From Actinomycetota bacterium (GTDB lineage: Bacteria > Actinomycetota > Thermoleophilia > Gaiellales > Gaiellaceae), in the NCBI GenBank assembly GCA_003152275.1, contig PLZU01000011.1, positions 1 to 59,020 of the forward strand: a stretch of DNA of 59,020 nucleotides, written 5' to 3'. This document shows positions 24,605 through 33,407 of the stretch, one piece after another. Each line of letters opens with the position of its first letter. The first letter of the stretch is position 1. The notes below the pieces were generated by a model. The model did no database searches. It was not told the DNA's origin and was given only the letters and a program-made list of their open reading frames with translations. A program made the translations under genes and the position numbers.

Positions 24605-24611
24605 TATGCTA
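24605..24611. promoter_or_regulatory. Overlapping divergent -10 boxes (TSUP / otsB)
   Basis: TATGCT on the plus strand (24605-24610) is 6 bases before the otsB GTG. TAGCAT on the minus strand (24606-24611) is 6 bases before the TSUP GTG. The whole intergenic space is 17 bases. Both messages would be leaderless, and two polymerases could not occupy the site together. Confidence 0.6.
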
Positions 24612-24616
24612 CGAGG

Positions 24617-25354
24617 GTGGCTTCCACGCCCGCGCTGGTCGAGCAGCTGTTGAATCAGTTGAAGGAGGCGCCGGAGCGGGCCGCCCTGTTCCTCGACTTC
24701 GACGGGGTGCTTGCACCGATCGTCCCGCGGCCCGAGGACGCGTACCCGCCCCCTGAGACGCGCGCGGAGTTAGAGCGGCTCGTTTCGCGCTATGGGCTCG
24801 TCGCCGTCGTGAGCGGCCGAGCGGGCGAGGACGTGCGCAACCGCGTTGCAGTCGACGGGGTCGTCTACGTCGGCTCGCACGGGCTCGAGCTCGACCACCA
24901 GGCCGATCGCTGGCGGCAGCAGATCGCCGACTTTGCGTCCGCCGCGCCCTGGCTCGCCTCCGAGATCGAGCTGAAGGGATTGTCCGTCGCGTTTCACTAC
25001 CGGCATCGCGACGACGAGCGAGCGGCGGTGCTCGAGCTGGAAGCGCTCGCGGAGAGCGCTCGCGACGAAGGGCTCATCGCGCGCTTCGGGCGCAAGGTGC
25101 TCGAAGTGCTCCCGCCGGTCGGCTCGAACAAGGGCACCGCGGTGCGGCACCTTCTGGACGGCGCCGGGCTCAAGCGCGCGCTCGTCGCAGGCGACGACAC
25201 GACTGACCTCGACGCGTTTCGTGCCGTCGAGGACCTCGAGCACAAGGTGCGCGTCGCGGTGCTCGCCGACGAGTCGCCATCGCTCCTCGCCGAGCATGCC
25301 GAGCTCGTGCTCGGGAGCACCGGGGAGTTCCTCGCGTTGTTGAAGAGGCTTTAG
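24617..25354 (+). CDS. otsB: Trehalose-6-phosphate phosphatase
   Basis: A 245-residue HAD phosphatase. Motif I is 'LFLDFDGVLAPI' (nucleophile Asp), motif II 'VAVVSGRAGEDV', the Lys motif 'VGSNKGTAVRHLL' and motif IV 'VAGDDTTDLDAF'. The cap has the OtsB signature 'VGSHGLE'. It makes trehalose, an osmolyte, from trehalose-6-phosphate. OtsA is not in this window. The GTG start is fixed by the -10 box 6 bases upstream and by the family's N-terminus. Confidence 0.92.
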   Translation: MASTPALVEQLLNQLKEAPERAALFLDFDGVLAPIVPRPEDAYPPPETRAELERLVSRYGLVAVVSGRAGEDVRNRVAVDGVVYVGSHGLELDHQADRWRQQIADFASAAPWLASEIELKGLSVAFHYRHRDDERAAVLELEALAESARDEGLIARFGRKVLEVLPPVGSNKGTAVRHLLDGAGLKRALVAGDDTTDLDAFRAVEDLEHKVRVAVLADESPSLLAEHAELVLGSTGEFLALLKRL

Positions 25355-25366
25355 CTCGAAACGCGG

Positions 25367-25678
25367 TTAGGCGAACGCCTTCTTCACCGTGACGGCGGTT
25401 CCATAGGCGCAGATCTCGGTCCAGTTCTGGCCCATCTCAGACGTGTCGAACCGCATCGCGATGATCGCGTTTGCGCCCTTCGCCTCCGCTTCGGTCGTCA
25501 TGCGGTCCATCACCTCGTGCCGGCTGTCGACGAGCGCTTTCGTCATGCCCTTCAACTCACCGCCGAAGATCGACTTTAGGCCGGCTCCGAACTGCGAGCC
25601 GATGTTCCGCGAGCGGACTGTCAGACCCATCACCTCACCGAAAACCTCTTCGACCTCGTAGCCGGGGATGTCGTTCAT
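25367..25678 (-). CDS. YbjQ/UPF0145 family protein
   Basis: A 103-residue protein with family elements 'MNDIPGYEVEEVFGEVMGLT', 'EVMDRMTTEAEAKGANAIIA' and 'MRFDTSEMGQNWTEICAYGT'. The family forms pentameric or decameric rings; its function is unknown, though it is linked to metal or stress response. I chose the ATG at 25678 because it overlaps the decarboxylase stop (ATGA) and gives the family length. A start at 25711 would add 11 residues over the upstream gene. Confidence 0.9.
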   Translation of the reverse strand: MNDIPGYEVEEVFGEVMGLTVRSRNIGSQFGAGLKSIFGGELKGMTKALVDSRHEVMDRMTTEAEAKGANAIIAMRFDTSEMGQNWTEICAYGTAVTVKKAFA

Positions 25679-26973
25679 CGTCGTGACGATCGTGTGCGTA
25701 GCACCTCCCATGCGCGTCGCACGTCGTCCTCCGTCGTGCGCGCGTTGCCGATTGCCAGCCGCATCACATAGCGGCCGTTGAGTTTCGTGTGTGACAGAAA
25801 GATCTCACCACTGCGGTTCGCCCGCTCGAGGATCGCCTCATTCTCCTCGTCCGATCCGTTCCGGCGGAAAACGACGAGCGAGAAGCGCTGCGGAGCGGCG
25901 AGCTCCCAGTCCGGGTCGTCCTCGACCCAGCCTGCAAAGAGCTGCGCCAGCCGGATGTGCTCGCGCTGGATCGCGCGCAGGCCCTCAGCTCCGTAGCAGC
26001 GCAGTACCGCCCAGAGCTTCAGCGAGCGAAAACGCCGCCCGAGCGCGGGTCCGTACTCGGAGAGGGCGTACGCGTCTTCCGGCGTCCGGAGGTACTCCGG
26101 CACGAGCGAAAACGCCTGCCGGAACTCGTCCGGCCGCGCCGTCCAGAGGAGGGAGCAGTCCATCGGCAGCATCAACCATTTGTGCGGGTTGACGACGAGC
26201 GAATCGGCAAGCTCGACACCGTCCTGCGACCAGCGTTCCTCCTCGAGGATCCACGCGGAACCCGCGTAGGCCGCATCGACGTGCAGCCACGCACCCGCTG
26301 CGTGCGCACGATCCGCCAACGCGCGAACAGGATCGACCGAGGCGAACGACGTCGTTCCCACGGTGGCGACCACCGCTGCGACATCGTCAAGCGCGACGTC
26401 GGGACGCATGCGCAGCTCATCATCCACCGGCACCTTGCGCAGCTCCATGCCGAGCATGCGCGCGCCCTTCTCGACCGACGAGTGGGCATGCTCCGAGCAA
26501 ACGACGACGTTACGACCCGTGACGTGGCGTGCCGCAATCAACGCGGCCAGCGTCGACGTCGACGCGGTGTCCTCGATGTGTCCGTGCCACCCGTCCGGCA
26601 GCCCGAGCAGCTGTCGCACCCAGTCGACTGTGCGCAGTTCGAGCTCCGTCGACGCCGGAGACGCGCGCCACAGAATCGCAACCTGGTTCATCGTCGCCGC
26701 GAGTAGCTCGGCGAGGATCCCGGGCTCGGATGCCGTCACCGCGAAGTACGCGAAGAAACGCGGGTGCTGCCAGTTCGTGAGCGCCGGAACGAGCAGCTCG
26801 TCGAGGTCACGCAGGATGTTCGCGAACGGCTCGCCCTCCTCGGGAGGCGCTAAGGGCAGCCGCGCCGACAGCTCGCCGGGCGCCACCTGCGCGAGCACCG
26901 GCAGCTCGCCGACGCGGTCGAGATAGTCCGCCGCCCAATCGACGGCCGCGTATCCGTCCTCGCGAAAGCTCAC
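25675..26973 (-). CDS. PLP-dependent group II (aromatic-type) amino-acid decarboxylase
   Basis: A 432-residue fold-type I decarboxylase. Family landmarks are 'NWQHPRFFAYFAVTASEPGI', 'GHIEDTASTSTLAALIAARH', the cofactor Asp in 'WLHVDAAYAGSA' and the Schiff-base Lys in 'VVNPHKWLMLPMDCS'. It removes CO2 from an aromatic amino acid such as Trp, Tyr or Phe/Dopa to give an amine. The GTG at 26973 is preferred over 27009 because it overlaps the polX stop (GTGA) and starts the conserved N-terminal helix. The substrate is not readable. Confidence 0.9.
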   Translation of the reverse strand: MSFREDGYAAVDWAADYLDRVGELPVLAQVAPGELSARLPLAPPEEGEPFANILRDLDELLVPALTNWQHPRFFAYFAVTASEPGILAELLAATMNQVAILWRASPASTELELRTVDWVRQLLGLPDGWHGHIEDTASTSTLAALIAARHVTGRNVVVCSEHAHSSVEKGARMLGMELRKVPVDDELRMRPDVALDDVAAVVATVGTTSFASVDPVRALADRAHAAGAWLHVDAAYAGSAWILEEERWSQDGVELADSLVVNPHKWLMLPMDCSLLWTARPDEFRQAFSLVPEYLRTPEDAYALSEYGPALGRRFRSLKLWAVLRCYGAEGLRAIQREHIRLAQLFAGWVEDDPDWELAAPQRFSLVVFRRNGSDEENEAILERANRSGEIFLSHTKLNGRYVMRLAIGNARTTEDDVRRAWEVLRTRSSRR

Positions 26974-28685
26974 GGACGCTTCCTGCGCAGCTTGTCGAGT
27001 TGCTTCCACGTGCGCGTATTTGCAACGTCGTCTTTCGTCAGCCAGCCGCGGCGCGCCTGGCCGATTCCGAACTCGACGTACTTCTGTGCGCGGATCTGAT
27101 GCGCGTCGGAGTTGACCACAAGCTTCAGTCCCGCCTCTTTAGCGGCGCGCGCGTGGACGTCACGCAGGTCGAGCCGATCGGGCTGGCCGTTGATCTCGAG
27201 GAAACAGCCAACCTCGAGCGCGCCTTCGATGACCCGCTCCACGTTCACGTCGCGCGGGCCGCGCGACCCGATTCTCCGCCCCGTGAGATGGCCGATGCAA
27301 TCCACGTATGGGTTCTGCATCGCCTCAAGCACGCGTTCCGTGGGGCGGTTCTCCGGCGCGTTGTGCACCGAAGCGACGACCCAGTCGAGCCGTGCGATCT
27401 CCTCGTCCGGCACGTCGACCTCGCCGTTCGAGCGGATGTTCGCTTCGACGCCGGCGAGGATTTGCAGCTTCGGGTAACGCTCGCGCATCTGCTCGATCTC
27501 CTCGAGCTGCTGCGCCAGCCGGCCGTCGCGGAGGTAGTGCGAGTGGTCAGTGATCGCGTAGTACTCGTAGCCGCGCTCGAGCGCAGCCGCAACCATCTCT
27601 TCCAGCGTGTTCTTGCCGTCGGCCGACCAGTGCGTGTGCGTGTGCAGGTCGCCGCGCAGGTCGCCCAGCTCCACGAGCTCCGGGAGCTCACCGCGCTTCG
27701 CGGCGTCGAGCTCACCGTTCGACTCGCGAAGCTCCGGCGGGATTGGTTGGTAGCCGAGGAACTCGTAGAGCGCGTCTTCATCCTCCGTCTTGAACACGTC
27801 GCCGGTCTCGACCGTGGTCACGCCGTACTCGGAGATCGAGAACCCACGTCGCACCGCATCCTCACGCAGGGCGACGTTGTGGTCCTTCGAGCCCGTGAAG
27901 TGCTGCAACAGGTTGCCGTACGACTCTGGTGGAACGACGCGTAGATCAAAACGCAACCCCTCGTTCGACAAAACGGTCGCTTTCGTGTCGCCGTGCGCGA
28001 CGATGTCGACCACCCATGTGAGCTGCGTGAAGAATGCGGTCAGCTCGGCAGGATCGGTAGCGGTCGCGATGATGTCGAGGTCGCGGAACGTCTCTTTGCG
28101 CCGACGCACCGAGCCGGCCTCGGAGACGTGCACGGCGGCGGGATGCTCGCGCAGCACGGCCACGACCGCCTGCACCGCAGGCAATCCGTCGCCGAGAAGC
28201 CGCCGGCCCGTGTCCGGATTCTCCGCCTGGAACGCGAGCGCCTTGAGGATCTTCTCTTCACTCTTCGCCCCGAGGCCCGGCAGTGTCCGCAAGCGTTCAG
28301 CCTCCGCCGCCACCTTCAGTTCGTCGAGCGTCGAGATGCCGAGCTCACGCCAGATGCGTGCAGCGGTCTTCGGCCCGAGCCCCGGCAAGCGCATGAAAAG
28401 GACGACGTCAGACGGGATGCCGGCCTTGCGCTTCGTCAGGGCCTCGATCTCACCCTGGTCGACGATCTGGACGATCTTCTCCTCGATTGTCTTGCCGATT
28501 CCCTGCAGCTCCTTCGCCCGCCCGTCGAGCGCGAGCTGCGCGACCGATCCCGACGTTTCACGCATTCTCGTCGCAGCACGGCGGTAGGCGAGCACGCGAA
28601 AAGACTCGGCGCCCTCGAGCTCGAGCAGATCGGCGAGCAGGTCGAACTGATCCGCCACGTCGGCGTTGGGCGGAAGCGCGGCCAC
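26970..28685 (-). CDS. polX: DNA polymerase/3'-5' exonuclease PolX
   Basis: 571 residues in the bacterial PolX order. The 8-kDa HhH domain contains 'LQGIGKTIEEKIVQIV' and 'LPGLGPKTAARIWREL'. The nucleotidyltransferase core has 'AGSVRRRKETFRDLDIIATA' (catalytic Asp pair). A C-terminal PHP exonuclease (about 330-571) begins 'DLHTHTHWSADGKN' and carries later His/Asp ligands ('AITDHSHY', 'VNSDAH'). It fills and trims short gaps in base-excision or end-joining repair; LigD at 41.8 kb may act with it. TAAGAT 6 bases before the GTG suggests a leaderless message. Confidence 0.93.
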   Translation of the reverse strand: MAALPPNADVADQFDLLADLLELEGAESFRVLAYRRAATRMRETSGSVAQLALDGRAKELQGIGKTIEEKIVQIVDQGEIEALTKRKAGIPSDVVLFMRLPGLGPKTAARIWRELGISTLDELKVAAEAERLRTLPGLGAKSEEKILKALAFQAENPDTGRRLLGDGLPAVQAVVAVLREHPAAVHVSEAGSVRRRKETFRDLDIIATATDPAELTAFFTQLTWVVDIVAHGDTKATVLSNEGLRFDLRVVPPESYGNLLQHFTGSKDHNVALREDAVRRGFSISEYGVTTVETGDVFKTEDEDALYEFLGYQPIPPELRESNGELDAAKRGELPELVELGDLRGDLHTHTHWSADGKNTLEEMVAAALERGYEYYAITDHSHYLRDGRLAQQLEEIEQMRERYPKLQILAGVEANIRSNGEVDVPDEEIARLDWVVASVHNAPENRPTERVLEAMQNPYVDCIGHLTGRRIGSRGPRDVNVERVIEGALEVGCFLEINGQPDRLDLRDVHARAAKEAGLKLVVNSDAHQIRAQKYVEFGIGQARRGWLTKDDVANTRTWKQLDKLRRKRP

Positions 28686-28778
28686 GGAGCGATCTTACGT
28701 GTGCGTAGGGCCGATTAAGCGGCCGTTAACGTCACCGAAACGAGCGCCTCCGGCGCTACGGGTGACTACATTCGGTTC

Positions 28779-29366
28779 GTGCGCACGGCGGCCGTTGCTG
28801 CTCTTATCGCCCTCTCGGTCGCCGCAATGGGCTTCGGCCTGCAGGCGGCCGGGCTGCGCCGCACGCCGCAAGCCAACGTCGTCGCCGAGCGGGCAGCAAC
28901 CTGGCTGCTCCGGTATCGCTTCGCAACGAGCACGTTGCACCTCGGCGGCCGGATGGTGCACGGGCGGTGCTTCCACGGCTGGTTCGAAGGTCGTCATGAC
29001 CACCCGGCGCATGGGACGATCCTCATCCTCGACAACGGGACGTCGGTTCGGGCGATCGATCCGAGCACACTGCTCTCGCAGGGGCCCCGCACGCTCCTGC
29101 CGTCCTCGGCGCTCGAGCTCGCCGGCTGCACGCATGTCCTAGGCTCCCGTATCGCCGAGCTGGCGCAGTTCGACAACCACGTCCTGCTCACTCGGACATC
29201 GATCCTCGGTCAGCCGGCACTTGCCCTGCGCTTCCGAAGGCTCACGCTGTTCGTCTCGGCGAAGACGGATCGTCCGCTGGGGGTGACGCTCAACGGTGTG
29301 GCCAGCAGCATTCGGTTCTCGGCAATCACGCCGGTCGCCGCGCGCGCTCTCGGGACGACCGAATGA
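28779..29366 (+). CDS. Exported protein of unknown function
   Basis: 195 residues with an N-terminal signal segment ('VAALIALSVAAMGFGLQAAG'). The rest is a beta-rich body containing three Cys. Repeated strand-like motifs ('GTILILDNGTSVRAID', 'ALALRFRRLTLFVSAKT') are visible but no family is recognised. TACATT lies 6 bases before the GTG (leaderless type). The stop overlaps the mannosyltransferase ATG (ATGA), so it probably belongs to the same envelope-glycan pathway. Confidence 0.65.
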   Translation: MRTAAVAALIALSVAAMGFGLQAAGLRRTPQANVVAERAATWLLRYRFATSTLHLGGRMVHGRCFHGWFEGRHDHPAHGTILILDNGTSVRAIDPSTLLSQGPRTLLPSSALELAGCTHVLGSRIAELAQFDNHVLLTRTSILGQPALALRFRRLTLFVSAKTDRPLGVTLNGVASSIRFSAITPVAARALGTTE

Positions 29367-30487
29367 CGGAGCTTGCAATCGCAAGCCCTACGCGGCTGTT
29401 CGAGTGGGTGCGGACGAACGCGTGGGTCGCCGGCTGGTGGGCCGCAAGCCGCGCTCTGGTGCTCGGTACGACCGCGATCATGCACGTCGTCGGGCCGCGC
29501 GGACTGATCGGCCGTGACGAGCAGGCGCACGTGTTCGGGGCGCTCGGAGCCTGGGACGGACGCTGGTACCGCACCGTCGCGGCGAACGGCTACCTCCTCG
29601 AGCCGGGACGGCAGAGCGATCCTGCGTTCTTCCCGCTCTATCCGCTTCTGCTGCGCGCACTGCACGGCTTCGGACTGGGCTACCTCGCCGCAGGCGTCGT
29701 TCTTTCCCAGCTCGCGTTCCTCACCGCGCTTGTCGCCTTCGAGGTGCTCACTCGCGAGCTTTTCGGCCCGTCCTTTGCCCGCCGCACGGTGGTGTACCTC
29801 GCGCTCTTTCCGATGGGGTTTGTGTTCTCGATGGCGTATCCGGAAAGCGTCGTGCTCTGTGCAATCGCACTCGCTGCCGTCGCTGCGCTGCGCGGTCGCT
29901 GGATCGCAGCGGCGATCCTCATGGCCGTGGGCAGCCTCGCTCGGCCGGAGACGCTGTTCGTCTCGATCCCGTTGCTCGCGCTCGCGTTGCGCGAACGCGT
30001 ACCGCGACAGCGCGGCCTCGCCTTCGGCGCTGTGATCGCCCCATTCGCGGCGCTCGGCAGTTTCGCGCTCTACTTGGCACTGACCTTGCACGATCCGCTC
30101 GCGTGGACGCACGCAGAGCGCGCGTGGGGCCGACAGTTCACGCCGTTCGGCCTCATCACGGCGATTCGAGCACTGCCGCGCGCGGTCGAAGGCAATCCGT
30201 GGGTGCTAAGGGACGTTGCATTTTTCCTCGTGTACCTCGCACTGCTCTGGCTGGCCCTGCGGGCGAAAGCACCGCGCACGTGGGTTGCGGCCGGGGCGAT
30301 CGTGGCGATCCTGCCGACGTTCAGCGGCTCGTTCCACTCGATCGGGCGCTTCGGCTTGCTTGCGCCTGCGGCGTTCTGGGGCCTCGGAGTGCTCGGCGCT
30401 TCGCGGCGCACCGACACAGCGATCCGCGCAGTCAGTGCCGTGCTGCTCGTCGGCGGTACGGTCTCGCTCGCCTGGGTCTTCCCGTAG
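29363..30487 (+). CDS. PIG-V-like mannosyltransferase, membrane protein
   Basis: A 374-residue multi-helix GT-C-fold glycosyltransferase. The PIG-V-type first loop is clear: 'GALGAWDGRWYRTVAANGY', then 'SDPAFFPLYPLLLRALH', with the acidic residue after Trp in the donor/metal region. It should transfer mannose from polyprenyl-phosphomannose onto a glycolipid or protein outside the membrane. The donor synthase is the next gene, 12 bases downstream. Confidence 0.85.
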   Translation: MTELAIASPTRLFEWVRTNAWVAGWWAASRALVLGTTAIMHVVGPRGLIGRDEQAHVFGALGAWDGRWYRTVAANGYLLEPGRQSDPAFFPLYPLLLRALHGFGLGYLAAGVVLSQLAFLTALVAFEVLTRELFGPSFARRTVVYLALFPMGFVFSMAYPESVVLCAIALAAVAALRGRWIAAAILMAVGSLARPETLFVSIPLLALALRERVPRQRGLAFGAVIAPFAALGSFALYLALTLHDPLAWTHAERAWGRQFTPFGLITAIRALPRAVEGNPWVLRDVAFFLVYLALLWLALRAKAPRTWVAAGAIVAILPTFSGSFHSIGRFGLLAPAAFWGLGVLGASRRTDTAIRAVSAVLLVGGTVSLAWVFP

Positions 30488-30499
30488 CCTGCGAGCTCC

Positions 30500-31213
30500 T
30501 TGCCCGACGTAATCGTCTGCCTGCCGACGTACAACGAGCGCGAGAACCTCGAGGCGATGCTGCGGGCGCTCGAGCCGCTCGGCGTGCGCGTGCTCGTGAT
30601 CGACGACAACTCGCCGGACGGCACCGGCGAGATCGCCGACGGGCTTGCGGCCGAGCTCGCGTTTGTCTCCGTGCTTCACCGCGAGCGCAAGGAAGGCCTC
30701 GGCCCTGCGTACCTTGCGGGCTTCCGTCGTGCACTCGAGGACGGCGCGGAACTGATCCTCGAGATGGATTGCGACTTCTCCCACGATCCGAAGGACGTCC
30801 CAAGGCTGATCGCCGCCTGCGAATCCGGAGCCGACCTCGCGCTCGGCTCACGCTATGTACCAGGCGGAGGAACTGCCAACTGGGGACTCGCCCGGCGGAT
30901 CGTCTCCTGGGGCGGCTCGCTGTATGCGCGGCTCGTCCTCGGCGTGCGGGTTCGCGATCTCACCGGCGGGTTCAAGTGCTACCGGCGCCGCGTGCTCGAG
31001 ACGATCGACCTGGAGGCAATCCGCTCGAAGGGCTACGCCTTCCAGATCGAAGGGACGTACCGCACGCTACGCAAAGGTTTTGAGGTGCGGGAGGTGCCGA
31101 TCCGGTTCGCCGACCGGACGGAGGGCGTGTCGAAGATGAGCCGCTCGATCTTCCTCGAGGCCGTCGTGAACGTGCCGCGACTTCGGCTTGCAGCGCTCAG
31201 GGGGCAGTTGTGA
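30500..31213 (+). CDS. Polyprenol monophosphomannose synthase
   Basis: A 237-residue GT2 enzyme. It opens 'DVIVCLPTYNERENLEAMLR', has 'VLVIDDNSPDGTGEIAD' and the metal-binding 'ILEMDCDFSHDP', then 'LALGSRYVPGG' and 'DLTGGFKCYRR'. It makes polyprenyl-phosphomannose from GDP-mannose. The TTG start at 30500 places the first strand directly at the N-terminus as in homologues. It lacks the C-terminal membrane segment of two-domain forms, so it is peripheral. The 3' end overlaps the convergent GH76 gene by 17 bases. Confidence 0.93.
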   Translation: MPDVIVCLPTYNERENLEAMLRALEPLGVRVLVIDDNSPDGTGEIADGLAAELAFVSVLHRERKEGLGPAYLAGFRRALEDGAELILEMDCDFSHDPKDVPRLIAACESGADLALGSRYVPGGGTANWGLARRIVSWGGSLYARLVLGVRVRDLTGGFKCYRRRVLETIDLEAIRSKGYAFQIEGTYRTLRKGFEVREVPIRFADRTEGVSKMSRSIFLEAVVNVPRLRLAALRGQL

Positions 31214-32282
31214 CCGGCTGCCGCGCCAGCGCCGCATAGAGCTGGACGAGCGCAGCCTGGTCGAGCAACCGCGTCTTGCCCGTGAAGGTGAAGAGCCCCG
31301 TGCGCACGTCACGCGCCGAGGTCCAGGCAGCATCGCCGTAGTTCTCCGCCGCGGCGACGTAGTCCTGGCGTCCGTCGGCCGCAGCGAGAGCGAGCAGGTT
31401 ACGGAAGAAGATCGCTGCGAACGCCGACGGCTCTCCGCTCGTCCACCGATCGGCGAAGTACGCGAGCGCGGTATCGGCGATCTGCTCGGCGCGCGCAAGC
31501 GCCTGCGGGTCGCCCGTCAGCGTGTAGAGCATGACGTTCGCACCAATGACGCTGCCCTGGTTGTAGCTCCAGTGCGTTCGGTCGAGCTTGCCGTCAAGGT
31601 CGATGTGATCCCAGTAGAGCCCGTCGGGCCCGAGCATGCACCGATCGACCCAGGCAAGCATGCGCTGCGACCAGACGAGGTACCGCGCCTGCTTCGTCGC
31701 CGCATAGAGACGGAGGCCGATCAGGGCGCCGTTTGCTGTCGACACAGTGTTCCGGTCTCGGTTGGCGGGCGACGTCGTCCAGAAGACGCCGCCGGAGCAG
31801 GGGTGACTTGCCACGTCGTCCCACGCGTCAACGACGGCATTGAAGATCGCCGCGGCCCGCGCACGCGCGGCAGCGCCGCCTGCGAGCTCGCTCCAGTCCA
31901 GGAAGTCCTGCGCGAGCCACTCGTTGTCGTCGAGGTAGAGATCGCCGTGCGGCCACGCGACATAGACGGCCGCGGAGCGGAAGCGGCGCTCGAGGGTCGC
32001 GAACCGGGCGCGAACCGGTGCCTGCACCCCGAGCCGCGGCAACCCGGCGATCGCGATGTTCGCCGCCAGCACCTGGGAGAAGGGCCATGCGTGCGAGCCG
32101 GGCGCGCCTCCAACCCGCTCGCGGTAGTCACCCGACCGGCGGTCGAAGAGGTAGCGCTCCATGGCGCTGAAGCTGGCCGCTGCGCGGGCCGCGTCGCGCG
32201 AATCAGCCCGTACCGGGGCTGCGGCGACCGCAGGCAGGAGCAGCATGGCAAGGAGAAGCGCCAGAGGCAGGACGCGGCGCAT
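31197..32282 (-). CDS. GH76 family alpha-mannanase-like secreted protein
   Basis: 361 residues with a signal peptide (MRRVLPLALLLAMLLLPAVA). The (alpha/alpha)6-barrel signature of GH76 is visible, notably the catalytic Asp pair in 'DLYLDDNEWLAQDFLDW', 'CSGGVFWTTS' and 'NTVSTANGALIGLRLYAAT'. GH76 enzymes cut alpha-1,6-mannan or transfer mannan chains. Next to mannosyl-transfer genes it may trim or re-anchor the cell's own mannan rather than feed on foreign mannan. Confidence 0.85.
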   Translation of the reverse strand: MRRVLPLALLLAMLLLPAVAAAPVRADSRDAARAAASFSAMERYLFDRRSGDYRERVGGAPGSHAWPFSQVLAANIAIAGLPRLGVQAPVRARFATLERRFRSAAVYVAWPHGDLYLDDNEWLAQDFLDWSELAGGAAARARAAAIFNAVVDAWDDVASHPCSGGVFWTTSPANRDRNTVSTANGALIGLRLYAATKQARYLVWSQRMLAWVDRCMLGPDGLYWDHIDLDGKLDRTHWSYNQGSVIGANVMLYTLTGDPQALARAEQIADTALAYFADRWTSGEPSAFAAIFFRNLLALAAADGRQDYVAAAENYGDAAWTSARDVRTGLFTFTGKTRLLDQAALVQLYAALARQPVTTAP

Positions 32283-32315
32283 CGGTTCAGGCTATCCGGG
32301 GATACCATCCCTCGC

Positions 32316-32660
32316 ATGAGAGAGCTCGAGCCGGCGACGTTCGACGAGGCGATCCGCGAAGGCCCCGTCGTCGTCGACTTCTGGGCACCTTGGTGTCGCC
32401 CCTGCCGTGCGCTCGAGCTCGTGCTCGAGCAGATCGAAGATCGCGTCCCGGTCGCGCGGCTGAACATCGACGACTACCCGGAGATCGCGTCGCGCTACGA
32501 GATTTTCTCGATCCCGACGGTGATGCTCTTCGCCGGCGGCGCGCCGTGCGGCAGGGTCGTCGGCGTGCGGCCCCTCGCGCACTTCGAGAGTTGGCTAGGT
32601 GAAGTGCTGCCAGCCGGCGAGCTCGACAGGCTCGCCGTGCAGCCGTACGACGACGCCTGA
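32316..32660 (+). CDS. Thioredoxin family protein
   Basis: A 114-residue single-domain thioredoxin with active site 'FWAPWCRPCRALE' (WCRPC rather than WCGPC), cis-Pro in 'FSIPTVMLFAGG' and the usual flanking strands. It reduces cytoplasmic disulfides. TACCAT sits 7 bases before the ATG, pointing to a leaderless message. The last 66 bases overlap the convergent thiL gene, an unusually long overlap. The N-terminus is short compared with TrxA. Confidence 0.88.
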   Translation: MRELEPATFDEAIREGPVVVDFWAPWCRPCRALELVLEQIEDRVPVARLNIDDYPEIASRYEIFSIPTVMLFAGGAPCGRVVGVRPLAHFESWLGEVLPAGELDRLAVQPYDDA

Positions 32661-33407
32661 GCCCTCTTCGCAGCGTCCGATCACAGTGAATCCGAGCGAG
32701 TCCGGGGTCGCGGCGAGCAGCTCGTAGTCCTCACCGAAGCTGACGTCCTCGAGCAGCGCACCTTCGACGAGCGGAACGCGCTCGAGCTCGATCGCGAGAC
32801 GGCAGCCGGAGCGCGCTGCAATGCGCGACGCGTCGGCTGCGAGACCGTCGGAGATGTCGAGCATCGCAGCTGCAACGCGCGCAAGACGCCGTCCCTCTTC
32901 CAGACGGATCGGCGGCCGGATGAGCCGGCCTGCGCGGAACGCGGCGCCGGCTCCGCCGAGCGGCCCGGTGACGACGAGCAGATCTCCCGGCCTCGCGCCG
33001 GCGCGTCCGGGAACGCGCTCCGCGCGCCCGAGAGCTGTCACGCTCAGCAACACCGACTGCGCGCGGGTCGTGTCGCCGCCGCGCACCGGTACGCCCGGCT
33101 CGTTCAGTCCTTCGTACAGCTCGACAACGTCGGCGACATGCGATTCGCCCGGCAGTCCCAGTGTGACGATCAACGCGATGGGATCGGCTCCGCAGGCGGC
33201 GAGATCGCTGATGTTGACCGCAGCGGCGCGGAAGCCGAGATCGCGCCACGAGAGCAGATCGAACCGGAAGTGCACGTCCTCAACGAGCGCATCCTGCGTC
33301 ACCACGAGCCCCTCGATCTGCGCAGCGTCGTGCTCGATGTCGTGTGCGAGCCCTCGCCTCTCGAGCTCGGCGAGCAGGCCGAACTCCCCCGCCCCGTCAA
33401 GCGTCAC
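32595..33407 (-). CDS. thiL: Thiamine-monophosphate kinase
   Basis: A 270-residue PurM-like kinase. Metal and substrate motifs are 'DALVEDVHFRFDLLSWRDLG', 'AVNISDLAACGADP', 'VRGGDTTRA' and 'AMLDISDGLAADASRIA'. It phosphorylates thiamine monophosphate to the active cofactor TPP. Somewhat shorter than the usual 310-330 residues, mainly at the N-terminus. The GTG overlaps the thiM stop (GTGA). Last gene of the riboswitch-controlled thiD-thiM-thiL operon. Confidence 0.92.
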   Translation of the reverse strand: MTLDGAGEFGLLAELERRGLAHDIEHDAAQIEGLVVTQDALVEDVHFRFDLLSWRDLGFRAAAVNISDLAACGADPIALIVTLGLPGESHVADVVELYEGLNEPGVPVRGGDTTRAQSVLLSVTALGRAERVPGRAGARPGDLLVVTGPLGGAGAAFRAGRLIRPPIRLEEGRRLARVAAAMLDISDGLAADASRIAARSGCRLAIELERVPLVEGALLEDVSFGEDYELLAATPDSLGFTVIGRCEEGSGVVVRLHGEPVELAGWQHFT

